From positions 6,615,501 to 6,679,500 of the forward strand of contig NZ_CP026121.1 of assembly GCF_003330845.1 (NCBI RefSeq): a stretch of DNA of 64,000 nt. The letters run 5' to 3'. Below are positions 17,990 through 25,910 of this stretch, piece by piece (the stretch's first letter is position 1; every line of letters begins with the position of its first letter). A program made the translations under genes and the position numbers. A model generated the notes under the pieces. The model had not been told where the DNA came from and ran no database searches. It saw nothing but the letters and a program-made list of their open reading frames with translations. Source of the stretch: Streptomyces sp. Go-475. GTDB taxonomy: Bacteria; Actinomycetota; Actinomycetes; Streptomycetales; Streptomycetaceae.

Positions 17990-18635
17990 ACTGCGCTCCA
18001 TCACCGCCGGATACACCGCGAACGCCCCGGTCGTCCGGGGCGTCTGCCTGGCCGTGGCGGCGGGCGAGTCCGTCGGCCTGCTCGGCCCGAGCGGCTGCGG
18101 CAAGTCCACCCTGGCCCGCGTCGCCGCGCTGCTGCACCGGCCCGACTCCGGCACCCTGCTCCTCGACGGCGAACCCGTACGGCGCTGGCGCCACCGCGCT
18201 CCGCGCGAGCTGCGCACCGCCTTCGGGGTCGTCTTCCAGCAGGCCAGGCTCTCCGCGGACCCCCGGCTGCCGCTCACCGACCTGATCGCCGAGCCCCTGC
18301 GCGCCACCGGCCGCGGCAAGGACGTCCCGGACCGCGTCGCCGAGCTGGCCCCGGCCGTCGGCCTCACCCCGGACCTGCTGACCAGGCGGCCGCACGAGGT
18401 CAGCGACGGCCAGCTGCAACGCGCCTGCCTCGCCCGCGCCCTGGTGCTGCGCCCCCGCCTGCTGGTGTGCGACGAGATGACCGCCATGCTCGACGCCTCG
18501 ACGGCCGCCGCGCTGGTGGCGGCCGTCGAGGACTACCGGGCCGCGACCGGCGCGGCCCTGCTGGCCGTCGGCCACGACCGCACGCTGCTCGAGCGCTGGT
18601 GCGACCGCACGGTCCACTGGGACAGCCTGTCCTGA
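17982..18635 (+). CDS. ABC importer ATP-binding protein, DppF/OppF type, short
   Basis: 217 aa, about 100 shorter than typical DppF because the C-terminal oligo-transporter domain is absent. Walker A GPSGCGKS and Walker B LVCDEMTAMLD are intact, but the signature is VSDGQLQR instead of LSGGQ. The GTG start overlaps the previous gene by 8 nt. It ends 7 bp before the convergent arsR-like gene. Confidence 0.84.
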   Translation: MLELRSITAGYTANAPVVRGVCLAVAAGESVGLLGPSGCGKSTLARVAALLHRPDSGTLLLDGEPVRRWRHRAPRELRTAFGVVFQQARLSADPRLPLTDLIAEPLRATGRGKDVPDRVAELAPAVGLTPDLLTRRPHEVSDGQLQRACLARALVLRPRLLVCDEMTAMLDASTAAALVAAVEDYRAATGAALLAVGHDRTLLERWCDRTVHWDSLS

Positions 18636-18642
18636 GGGCGGG

Positions 18643-18954
18643 CTACTCCTGGGCGTGCCGGATGGCGTCCAGCACGATGTGCGCCACGTGGTCGTCGGTG
18701 AGGGTGTACCGCGTCTCGCGGGCCTCACGGCGGGCGGTGACGATCCGGGAGGTGCGCAGCACCCGCAGGTGCTGGGAGACGAGGGGCTGGCTCACGCCCA
18801 GGGCCGTCACCAGTTCGTGGACGTACTTCCCCCCGACGGACAACTCGCGCACGATGCCCAGCCGTACGGGCGAGGCCAGGGCGCGCAGCAGCTCACTGGC
18901 CGCTTGCAGCGTCCGGTCCGGGTCGTCCGTCGGGGGAGAGGGCGTCGTTGTCAT
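18643..18954 (-). CDS. ArsR/SmtB-family metal-sensing repressor with alpha5 zinc-site motif
   Basis: 103 aa from the ATG at 18954; a GTG at 18960 adds two residues. The winged helix is VHELVTALGVSQPLVSQHLR. The last helix carries D-x-H-x10-H-x-x-E (TDDHVAHIVLDAIRHAQE), an exact match to the alpha5 zinc-sensing site of SmtB-type regulators. The start codon lies inside a perfect palindrome and a TAATGT -10-like hexamer ends 6 nt before the ATG, so the message may be leaderless and autoregulated. No cysteine metal site is seen. Zinc is most likely, though cobalt or nickel sensing remains possible. Confidence 0.87.
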   Translation of the reverse strand: MTTTPSPPTDDPDRTLQAASELLRALASPVRLGIVRELSVGGKYVHELVTALGVSQPLVSQHLRVLRTSRIVTARREARETRYTLTDDHVAHIVLDAIRHAQE

Positions 18955-18980
18955 ATGCACACATTAGCATATGACAACGA
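18945..18980. promoter_or_regulatory. Perfect 14-bp inverted-repeat operator of the arsR-like gene
   Basis: TCGTTGTCATATGC (18945-18958) and GCATATGACAACGA (18967-18980) are exact reverse complements around an 8-bp spacer. The element spans the start codon and probable -10 region. ArsR/SmtB proteins bind 12-14 bp AT-rich inverted repeats, so autoregulation is the natural reading. Confidence 0.75.
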
Positions 18981-18986
18981 TTTCCA
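18972..18986. promoter_or_regulatory. Zur-box-like site
   Basis: TGACAACGATTTCCA matches the Streptomyces Zur consensus as I remember it (TGAAAATGATTTTCA) at 12 of 15 positions and overlaps one arm of the ArsR-type palindrome. It could give dual zinc control of the metal genes. Confidence 0.4.
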
Positions 18987-19018
18987 AATCGGTTCCGCCC
19001 TGTCGGGGTGAAGCCCCG

Positions 19019-19318
19019 TCAGTGGTCGTCCCAGTGTCCCTCGTGGGCGGCGTGCCGGTGGCCGTCGTGGACGTAGTCGGTGTGGTCGCCGTGGCGCACG
19101 GCCAGGTGGCCGCAGTCGTCGCCGTGCTGGTGGTCGTGGTTCTGGTGCACCGTGTGACCGCCGTTCGCGCACTCGTCGACGTGGTCCTCGTGGACCCGGT
19201 GGATGTGGCCGTCGTGGGCGTAGTCCGTGTGGTCGCCGTGGGGGAAGGCGACGTGGCCGCAGTCGTCGCCGTGGGTGTGCGCGTGGTCCTGGTGGGTGAG
19301 GTGCTCGGCGGTGGTCAT
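19019..19318 (-). CDS. Histidine-rich metal-binding protein with internal duplication
   Basis: 99 aa with 27 histidines, many Asp and two Cys in GDDCGH motifs. Two copies of a roughly 25-residue unit, HGDDCGHVAFPHGDHTDYAH and HGDDCGHLAVRHGDHTDYVH, are separated by a spacer that is also His-rich. There is no signal peptide or membrane segment, so it is probably a cytoplasmic zinc or nickel buffer or chaperone. The start has an AAGGAG site. Its promoter shares 11 of 12 bases with the arsR-like promoter. Such proteins are sometimes named zinc transporter permease, which the sequence does not support. Confidence 0.8.
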   Translation of the reverse strand: MTTAEHLTHQDHAHTHGDDCGHVAFPHGDHTDYAHDGHIHRVHEDHVDECANGGHTVHQNHDHQHGDDCGHLAVRHGDHTDYVHDGHRHAAHEGHWDDH

Positions 19319-19378
19319 GGGGGCTCCTTGCGTGTGCTCGTGACGTCCCGCGGTTCTTTGGCCGGGACGCGCATGGCG

Positions 19379-19390
19379 ACATTAACATAT
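19379..19390. promoter_or_regulatory. Promoter element shared with the arsR-like gene
   Basis: ACATTAACATAT here and ACATTAGCATAT at 18961-18972 differ at one base and have the same orientation relative to their genes. On the minus strand each reads ATATGYTAATGT, combining a half-operator with a TAATGT -10 box. Only a half-site is present here, not the full palindrome. Confidence 0.5.
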
Positions 19391-19465
19391 AGCGATTCCT
19401 GCATGTATTGTCCGGGGGCCCGCCGCGCCCCGCCATCCGGCGGGGGCGCACGGGTGAACGCCGCG

Positions 19466-20230
19466 CTAGCGGACCGCCACGGCGACACAGCTGTCGCCGT
19501 ACTGCCAGACCGGGCCCGCCTTGCGGAAGCCCGCCTGCCGGAGCAGGTCCAGATGGGCGGAGAGGGGGAGTTCGGCGGGGGTGCCGGTGTCCGGGGACGC
19601 CTCGCGGTCGCGGCGCTCGGCGAGGAGGTCGGCCAGTTCCGGGTCGTCGGCGACGGCGGCCCACCAGGACCCCCAGTCCTCATGGGCGAACGCCCGCTGC
19701 CGGTCGGCCCGGCGCTGCCCGACATGGGAAGCGATCCCGGCCGGGCCTGTTTCGTCCTGCGGGAGATGATCGCCGTTGACGAGGACGCCGCCCGGCCGCA
19801 GCAGCGCGGCGAGCTGCCGGTAGGTGCGCAGCAGGGTGTCCCGGTCGAGGTAGTGCAGGGCCGTCGTGGAGACGGCCGCGTCCAGGGGCCGGTCCAGACC
19901 CAGCGCCCGGGTCCAGCCCGGCGCGCCGATCTCCGCGTCGACGTAACGGGCCGCGTCCGGGTGGTGGGTGCGGCCCAGCTCCAGCAGGAGGGGGTCCCGG
20001 TCCACCGCCACGATCTCCGCCTGCGGCAGCCGCCTGACCAGCCGGGCGGCGAGCGAGCCGGGTCCGCAGCCCAGGTCGACCACGAGCGGCCGGGCCGCAC
20101 GCCCCGCCGTGACGTGTTCGACGACATCGGCGATCACCGTGAACCGCTCCTCGCGGTCGACGGCGTACCGCTGCTGCTGGAGCTCCCAGCGCTCCACCCA
20201 TCGCTCCGCCGTCGCCAGACTCAGCCCCAT
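19466..20230 (-). CDS. Class I SAM-dependent methyltransferase
   Basis: 254 aa from the ATG at 20230, preceded by GAGGTGG. Motif I is VVDLGCGPGSLA, the acidic end of strand 2 is VAVDRD, and LRPGGVLVNGDHL marks strand 5. The fold is a Rossmann methyltransferase; the substrate is unknown. It lies downstream of three PLP-enzyme genes on the same strand, with a Zur-like box in the 90-bp gap, so it may be expressed in zinc limitation or modify the product of the PLP enzymes. Confidence 0.82.
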   Translation of the reverse strand: MGLSLATAERWVERWELQQQRYAVDREERFTVIADVVEHVTAGRAARPLVVDLGCGPGSLAARLVRRLPQAEIVAVDRDPLLLELGRTHHPDAARYVDAEIGAPGWTRALGLDRPLDAAVSTTALHYLDRDTLLRTYRQLAALLRPGGVLVNGDHLPQDETGPAGIASHVGQRRADRQRAFAHEDWGSWWAAVADDPELADLLAERRDREASPDTGTPAELPLSAHLDLLRQAGFRKAGPVWQYGDSCVAVAVR

Positions 20231-20286
20231 CCGGTCGCGCCACCTCGTCGTCTCGCACCTGGTTCTTGCTCCTCCGAGCCTACAGG

Positions 20287-20301
20287 TGGAAACGGTTCTC
20301 A
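20287..20301. promoter_or_regulatory. Zur-box-like site upstream of the methyltransferase gene
   Basis: TGGAAACGGTTCTCA is a 7-1-7 imperfect inverted repeat (5 of 7 pairs) matching the remembered Zur consensus at about 10 of 15 positions. It lies 57 bp upstream of the chosen methyltransferase start. Confidence 0.4.
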
Positions 20302-20320
20302 TTACGCCTCATGGGCGGAG

Positions 20321-21517
20321 TCACGAGAGTGACGCGAGAACCGACAGCAACCGGTCGACCTCCTCAACGGTGTTGTACACGTGCAGACTCACCCGCACCG
20401 AACCGGTCTTCTCGCCCGCGTCGCCCTGGCAGTGGTGGTCGGAGCGGACCATAAAACCGTGGCTGAACAGGATGAAGCCCAGATCGCCCGAGTCGATGGC
20501 GTGGTGCCGCAGCGTCACGATGCCCTGGCGCCGCTGCACGGTCGAGTCGGCGGCCAGACTGAGCGGGCAGCCGAGGACCTCGTAGGCGTCCAGCCGGCGC
20601 AGCCCGTCGGTGAGCCGGGAGGCGAGGTCGGCCGTCCAGCGCTCGATGCGCTCGACCCCGGCGGCGTCCAGCCAGTCCAACGCCGCCTCCAGGGAGGCGA
20701 TGCCCACGGTGTTCGGGGTGCCGCTCCACCCGCCGGGCACGAACGCGGGGCCCCGCTCCTGCCGGGCCCACACCGCCCCCGACCCCGGCAGGGCCAGGGC
20801 CTTGTGCCCGGAGAAGACCACGAAGTCGACGTCCAACTCGGCGACCGAGACCGGCAGATGACCCACGCTCTGCGCCGCGTCCAGACAGATCACCGCGTCC
20901 GGGCCCACGGCCCGGCGGATCCGCTGCACGTTCATGTCGCCGCCGTACACGTGGTGCACATGGGTGGTGGCGACGAACCGCGTGCGCGGCCCCGCCCGTT
21001 CGGCCAGCGCCCGGTGGTCGTAGTCCCCGGAACCGCTCTGGTACGGCATCGGCACGACCCGCACGTGCACGCCCTGCCGGGCCAGCAGCTGCTGCGCCTC
21101 CAGCCAGGGCGTGATGTTGGCCTGGTGGTCGGCGTCCGGCACGACGATCTCGTCGCCGTCGCGCAGGAAGCCCGGCAGCCAGTCGCGGGCGATCACGCGC
21201 AGCCCCTCGGTCGTGCCGCTGGTGAAGTGCACGGCGGAGCGGTCCGGTTCGGTGTCCCCGAGGAACCGGGCGACGCGCTCACGGGTCCGCTCGACCAGCT
21301 CCGTGGTCCGGTTGGCCCACGGATAGGTGCCGCGCGCGGCGTTGGCGTTGGACGTCGTGAGGTAGCTCTGCACGGCGTCCAGGACGGCCTGCGGCTTCTG
21401 CGCCGTGGCCGCGCTGTCCAGGTAGGCCAGCTCGGGGTGCTGGGTGACGATGGGGAACTGGGCGCGCAGCGCCTGCTGCCACGGGTGCAGGTCGTCGCCG
21501 GTCACGGGTGCGGTCAT
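20321..21517 (-). CDS. SufS/CsdA-like PLP enzyme (class V aminotransferase, cysteine desulfurase type)
   Basis: 398 aa. The PLP lysine is in FSGHKAL, and HHC in RSDHHCQGD corresponds to the mobile persulfide-forming cysteine of SufS-type desulfurases. TSGTTEGL and DAAQSVGH are further fold-type I landmarks. It would remove sulfur from cysteine or a related amino acid. It starts 5 nt after the cysteine synthase-like gene ends and is the last of three tightly packed PLP genes, which suggests one pathway rather than housekeeping Fe-S assembly; no suf neighbours are present. Confidence 0.82.
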   Translation of the reverse strand: MTAPVTGDDLHPWQQALRAQFPIVTQHPELAYLDSAATAQKPQAVLDAVQSYLTTSNANAARGTYPWANRTTELVERTRERVARFLGDTEPDRSAVHFTSGTTEGLRVIARDWLPGFLRDGDEIVVPDADHQANITPWLEAQQLLARQGVHVRVVPMPYQSGSGDYDHRALAERAGPRTRFVATTHVHHVYGGDMNVQRIRRAVGPDAVICLDAAQSVGHLPVSVAELDVDFVVFSGHKALALPGSGAVWARQERGPAFVPGGWSGTPNTVGIASLEAALDWLDAAGVERIERWTADLASRLTDGLRRLDAYEVLGCPLSLAADSTVQRRQGIVTLRHHAIDSGDLGFILFSHGFMVRSDHHCQGDAGEKTGSVRVSLHVYNTVEEVDRLLSVLASLS

Positions 21518-21522
21518 GGCGG

Positions 21523-22842
21523 TCAGTCCCGCACCAGGGGCGCGCCCGCGTCCCGCCAGGCGATGATGCCGCCGGTGAGGCTGCGCACGTCCGGGTGGCC
21601 CATCCGCGTGAGCAGCGCCGCGTACCGGGCGGACTGCTCGCCCACCGGGCACGCCAGCAGCACCGGCCGGCTCCGGCTGAACGGCAGGCCGCCCCGGACG
21701 AGTTCGGCGAACAGCTCGTCGACGATGTTGACCGACCCGTCGATGTGCAGCGCCGCGTACGCGTACGGACTGCGCAGGTCGACCACGAGCGGCTGCTCGG
21801 TGTCGATCCAGCGCCGGGCCTCGGCCACCGTGACCGACGGGGCCCGGCCGACCTCCGCCGCCGAGAGGTCGGCCGGCGAGTTCTTCCGGGGCGGCCGGCC
21901 CAGCAGGTCGGGCCGCCGCTGGCGGACGTAGCTCAGATAGCTCTCGACGCGGTCGCAGACGATGAACACCGCCGTCCGCCGCTCGGTCAACTCCTCGTCC
22001 AGAGGCCGCAGATGGCGGATCGCCCCGAAGTAGGCGGCCCCTCCGGTGGGTCCGCCCAGGATGCCGCAGCGGCGGTTCAGGGTCAGCATGCCCTCGATCG
22101 CCTCGTCGGCGCTCACCGACTCCATCGTGTCGTACGTCTCCGGGTCGAACAGGCCGACCTCCTGCACCTCGTCGATGGTGCGGATCCCGGGGATGAAGTC
22201 GGACTTGGCCGCGACCAGCCCGACCACCCGCACCGACGGGTCCTCCTCCCGCAGCGCGCGGGCCACGCCCGTGGAGGAGCCGGCCGTGCCCACGCAGGCC
22301 ACGAACCAGTCCGGGACCCGGCCGTCCAGGTCCTTGACGATCTCCGGGCCGGTGCCCGTGAGATGGGCCTCGGTGTTGCGCGGGTTGAAGTACTGGTCGG
22401 TGTGCAGATAGGCGCCGCCGGACGCCGACAGGGTCCGGTGGAACAGGGTCAGCGGGTCGTCCGTCGCGGTCGGGTCCAGGCACTCGCTCTGGCCCGGCAG
22501 CTCCTCGATCTCCGCGCCGAGCAGCAGCAGCAGGTCCTTGATCTCCGGGACCCGCATCCGGTTGGTGACGCTCTTGAAGCCCAGGCCGTGCATGCCCGCG
22601 ACGACCGCCAGGGCCTTCGCGGTGTTGCCGCTGGACAACTCCACCACCTGGCTGCCCTGTTCGACCGCCTCGGGCAGCAGCGGACGGGCCATGTTCCAGG
22701 CGGCCCGGTCCTTGACCGAGCCGAAGGGGTTGAGCATTTCGAGCTTGGCGTACAGATCGATGTTGCGCAGGCCGTGCACCGCTGGGTCTATCCGCACCAG
22801 AGGGGTGTTGCCTATCGCCTCGGTGATGCTGTCGTACCTCAC
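21523..22842 (-). CDS. Cysteine synthase-like PLP enzyme fused to a rhodanese domain
   Basis: 439 aa from the GTG at 22842 (GTGA overlap with the upstream gene). The N-terminal part (about 1-320) is a fold-type II beta-replacing enzyme with the PLP lysine in NPFGSVKDR and the SSGNTAKA loop. Here SSGNT replaces the usual TSGNT, as in diverged homologues such as SbnA. The C-terminal part (about 335-439) is a rhodanese domain with its active-site Cys in CPVGEQSA. The fusion could supply or receive persulfide sulfur, or the beta-replacement could build a non-proteinogenic diamino acid. Confidence 0.83.
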   Translation of the reverse strand: MRYDSITEAIGNTPLVRIDPAVHGLRNIDLYAKLEMLNPFGSVKDRAAWNMARPLLPEAVEQGSQVVELSSGNTAKALAVVAGMHGLGFKSVTNRMRVPEIKDLLLLLGAEIEELPGQSECLDPTATDDPLTLFHRTLSASGGAYLHTDQYFNPRNTEAHLTGTGPEIVKDLDGRVPDWFVACVGTAGSSTGVARALREEDPSVRVVGLVAAKSDFIPGIRTIDEVQEVGLFDPETYDTMESVSADEAIEGMLTLNRRCGILGGPTGGAAYFGAIRHLRPLDEELTERRTAVFIVCDRVESYLSYVRQRRPDLLGRPPRKNSPADLSAAEVGRAPSVTVAEARRWIDTEQPLVVDLRSPYAYAALHIDGSVNIVDELFAELVRGGLPFSRSRPVLLACPVGEQSARYAALLTRMGHPDVRSLTGGIIAWRDAGAPLVRD

Positions 22843-24305
22843 TGGGCTCCCCTCGAGGGCGTGATCGGCCAGAACTGGTCGTCCAGGCACCAGCGCCACT
22901 CCTCGCCGTCCTGCCAGGCGGCGACCTTGCGGGCGGCCGGCTGGTGCTGGGCGCGGGTGGCGTGGAAGTCCATGGCGTAGCCGGCGGTGTTGGCGAAGGC
23001 CAGCAGGTCGCCGGGGGCCGGGCGGCGCGGCAGGAACACCGTGCGCCGGGTGATCAGGTCGGTCTCCAGGCACAGGCCGCCGAAGAGGTGGACGGCGACG
23101 GGCCCCTCGCCGGGCCCGGCTCCCCGCGCGGGGACGACGACCGGGTCCACCAGCACGCCGTGGTCCTCCAGGGCGATGTCGTCCGCCTTCGCCGCCAGCC
23201 GCACGAGCAGTGCCTCACCGGGCCCCTGGTCGCGGACCTCCAGCACCTTCGCCAGCGTCAGCCCGCACTGGTCCAGCAGGGCCCGGCCCGGCTCGGTGTA
23301 CAGGTCGTACAGGTGCTCCAGCAGCAGCGCGGCCAGCGGACGGCCGCCCAGTGAGGGGGCGGGCTGGGTCAGCAGCTCGTCCAGGTAGGCCGCGCCGGCG
23401 ACGGACCGGTGGGCGGGGTAGAGGCCGAGGCTCCCGCGTAGGGTGCCGGACTCGTTGCGCAGCCCGTAGCCGTGCCCGCCCCAGGTCAGCGGCGGGCGCC
23501 GGCCGAGCACGGCGTTCGTGAGCCCGGTCGTGTACGCCTCCCACTGCTCGCGCTCGGCGAGGTAGCTGACGCCGAAGCCGCCGCCCACGTCCACGGCCCG
23601 CGGCCGCAGCCCCCGGCTCCGGCACAACTCCAGGGCGGCCAAGCACCCTTCGAGGGCGGTCGCCTTCTCCGTGACGCTCGTCGTGTCCAGGTGGAAGGCC
23701 GCACCGGTCAGCTCGACCACGTCGCCGTGCCGCTCGACCGCCTCCAGCAGCCGCTCCGACTCCCGTACGGGCGTGCCGAAACGGCTGCGCCGGCTCAGCA
23801 CCCTCACCCCCGACGTCTCGAACCCCGACAGCCGCAGCAGCACCCGCACCCGGGCGAGCGCGTGCTTGCGGACCAGCGCGGCGAGCTGGTCCAGCTCGCC
23901 GGCGGAGTCCACGCCGACCGTGACCCCCGTACGGGCCGCGAGCCACAGGAACTCGGGGTTCTTCGGACCCGTGGCCGTGATCCGGTCGGCGGTGAAACCG
24001 GCCCCCAGCGCGTGCTGCAACTCGCCCAGTGACGCGACGTCCACGCCCGCGACCGTGGCGGCGAGCCGGCGCAGCAGCGCGCTGGACCGGTTGGCCTTGT
24101 GGGCGTAGAAGACCTGCCCCGACAGACGGTGCGCGCGGTACACCGACCGGAACCGGTCCAGGTTCTCGGCGATCTGGTCCGGCACCACCACGTGCAGGGG
24201 CGAGCCGAGCGCGTCGGTGAGCGAGTGCAGCGTGCCGTGCGCCGCCACGAGCGACCTCAGCCGTGGCTCCAGCCGCGGTTCGAGATACAAGGGCCGGTCG
24301 TCCAT
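22839..24305 (-). CDS. Y4yA-family PLP enzyme (fold-type III decarboxylase-like)
   Basis: 488 aa from the ATG at 24305 with an AAGGAG site. It resembles diaminopimelate/ornithine decarboxylases: the PLP lysine is in FYAHKANRS, the glycine-rich phosphate loop is DVGGGFG, and a Cys-x-Glu-x-Asp motif (CLETD) near the C-terminus fits the substrate-binding loop. It matches the Y4yA family, named after a Rhizobium NGR234 gene that I recall beside a cysteine synthase-like gene. It begins the PLP trio; the substrate is unknown, and an amino acid decarboxylation is most likely. Confidence 0.83.
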   Translation of the reverse strand: MDDRPLYLEPRLEPRLRSLVAAHGTLHSLTDALGSPLHVVVPDQIAENLDRFRSVYRAHRLSGQVFYAHKANRSSALLRRLAATVAGVDVASLGELQHALGAGFTADRITATGPKNPEFLWLAARTGVTVGVDSAGELDQLAALVRKHALARVRVLLRLSGFETSGVRVLSRRSRFGTPVRESERLLEAVERHGDVVELTGAAFHLDTTSVTEKATALEGCLAALELCRSRGLRPRAVDVGGGFGVSYLAEREQWEAYTTGLTNAVLGRRPPLTWGGHGYGLRNESGTLRGSLGLYPAHRSVAGAAYLDELLTQPAPSLGGRPLAALLLEHLYDLYTEPGRALLDQCGLTLAKVLEVRDQGPGEALLVRLAAKADDIALEDHGVLVDPVVVPARGAGPGEGPVAVHLFGGLCLETDLITRRTVFLPRRPAPGDLLAFANTAGYAMDFHATRAQHQPAARKVAAWQDGEEWRWCLDDQFWPITPSRGAQ

Positions 24306-24821
24306 GCGCACTCCTTCCCCTGTGCCCGACGTGTCCGCCGTCCATCCGGGCACGTCGGACACTCCCCGCGTTTCGCCGTATGACCCATATCCATTCTTCG
24401 GTCGCTTTACGCCCTGTAAGGCCCAGGCCTGCCCTCGCGCGGGTGTGAAGCGGATCACGGGCCGGACCCGCGGCGCGCGCCGGGCGCGAGACGGCGGCAG
24501 CCGCCGATCGGCCGAGGACGGCACGGGCCGGGCCGCCACTCCGTGGCCGCTCGGCCGAGGCGGCAAGGCCGCGCGGCACCGGACAGAGGAGTGTGGCCCG
24601 CGCCGGTGACCGGGCCGCGCGGGTTCGCGCCCCGGAACGGTCGGCCGGCCGGGGGCGCCGGCCCGACCGGGCGACGTGGACGTCAGGCGCCCCGGGCGCC
24701 GGGACCGGTCCCGGCGGGGTCTTCCTAGCATTGCGGCCCGCGCCGCGGCAGGGCGCGGCCCGCCGCGCCGGACCGGCGTCGTCGCGGGCGGTACCACCAG
24801 TGGGGGGAGGTGCGTGCGCAC
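24306..24821. other. Divergent intergenic region, 516 bp
   Basis: It separates the PLP trio from the kinase-chaperone operon. I see no gene. A short palindrome TATGACCCATA (24379-24389) lies in an AT-richer promoter-like stretch for the leftward genes. A TAGCAT hexamer (24730-24735) could be the -10 of the rightward operon, but no convincing -35 precedes it. The middle is very GC-rich. Confidence 0.5.
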
Positions 24822-25910
24822 GTGCTCGACGGCACGCGGGACACGGCGACGGGCGTGGGCAGCGCCCTGCTCCGGCAGGGGCAGCGGATCAACTCGGCAC
24901 TCGTCGTGGACCGCCGGCTGGGGGAGGGCGCCTTCGCCGAGGTGTACCGGGTACGGCACCACATCCTCGGCTGGCAGGCGCTGAAGCTGTTCAAGCACGT
25001 GGCCTCGCTGGAGGCGACGTCCCGGATGCTCGACGAGGCCCGGATCCTGTCCACCCTGGGACACCCCAACATCATCCGGGTCTTCGACGCCGGCACCGTG
25101 CAGACCTCCGAGGGCGTGCGCGGCTACATCACCATGGAGTACGTGGCGGGCGGCAGCCTGGAGCGGCTGATGGACTCCCATGCGGGCGTGGTGCCCGTCG
25201 GCGAGGTGACCGCCGTGCTCCGGCAGGCCGCCGAGGGACTCGCCGTCGCCCATGAACGCCCGCATCCGATCGTCCACCGCGACCTGTCCCTCGCCAACGT
25301 CCTCGTCGGCTACGACGAGACCGGGCTGCGCGTGAAGGTGAGCGACTTCGGCCTCGCCAAGGAGACCGACCCCGGCACCATGGCGGCCAGCGCCCAGGGC
25401 ACGGTCGCCTACATGCCGCCCGAGGTGCTGCGCCGCGGCAAGGGCTACGGCTGCCCCGGGGACGTCTGGGCCCTCGGCACCATCGTGTACTTCCTGCTCA
25501 CCGGGCACTTCCCGTACGACGGCGGCGACCCGGTGCAGTCCTTCTCCCTGGAGCGGTTCACCCGGCCGCTCCGGCCGCCCCGCGCCTTCAACGACGACGT
25601 GGGGCCCGAACTGGACCGGCTGGTCACCGACATGCTGCGGATCGACCCGGCCGAGCGGCCCGCCACGGCCCGTGCCGTCGCCGACCGCGCCGCCGGCCTG
25701 CGCCCCTCGCCCGGCCCCGGCCCGGCGGACCCGGCCGAGCCGGCCGAATCCGCCGACGCGCTGGTGCGGGAGGCCACCGCACTCTCCCGGGTGCCCGGGA
25801 AGCTCGGCGAGGCCGCCGACCTGCTGGAGGAGACCATCAGCCGCTACCCGCGGCTGCGGGAGAGGCATCTGACACGGCTCATGACCTGGCGCCGGGGGGT
25901 GATCATGTGA
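24822..25910 (+). CDS. Ser/Thr protein kinase (plus-strand half of the chaperone locus)
   Basis: 362 aa from the GTG at 24822, spaced 11 nt from a GGGGGGAGG site; the GTG at 24810 is in frame but overlaps that site. The kinase domain (about 28-285) has the glycine loop GEGAFAEV, Lys55 in ALKLFK, the helix-C Glu in DEARIL, HRDLSLAN with catalytic Asp and Asn but Ser where Lys is usual, and DFGLAK. A helical tail of about 60 residues follows; no membrane segment is seen. It overlaps the J-like gene by GTGA and so heads a kinase - J-like - GrpE-like - Hsp70 operon, where a chaperone component is a likely substrate. Confidence 0.88.
   Translation: MLDGTRDTATGVGSALLRQGQRINSALVVDRRLGEGAFAEVYRVRHHILGWQALKLFKHVASLEATSRMLDEARILSTLGHPNIIRVFDAGTVQTSEGVRGYITMEYVAGGSLERLMDSHAGVVPVGEVTAVLRQAAEGLAVAHERPHPIVHRDLSLANVLVGYDETGLRVKVSDFGLAKETDPGTMAASAQGTVAYMPPEVLRRGKGYGCPGDVWALGTIVYFLLTGHFPYDGGDPVQSFSLERFTRPLRPPRAFNDDVGPELDRLVTDMLRIDPAERPATARAVADRAAGLRPSPGPGPADPAEPAESADALVREATALSRVPGKLGEAADLLEETISRYPRLRERHLTRLMTWRRGVIM

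Noticed and set aside
18971..20332. 453-aa plus-strand open frame across the His-rich and methyltransferase genes
   Set aside because: The Val-rich product is the antisense of the His/Asp-rich repeat. The minus strand has ribosome sites and family motifs.
24379..24389. TATGACCCATA as an ArsR-type or Zur operator for the PLP genes
   Set aside because: Only 4-bp arms, and no match to the Zur-like or ACATTARCATAT elements.
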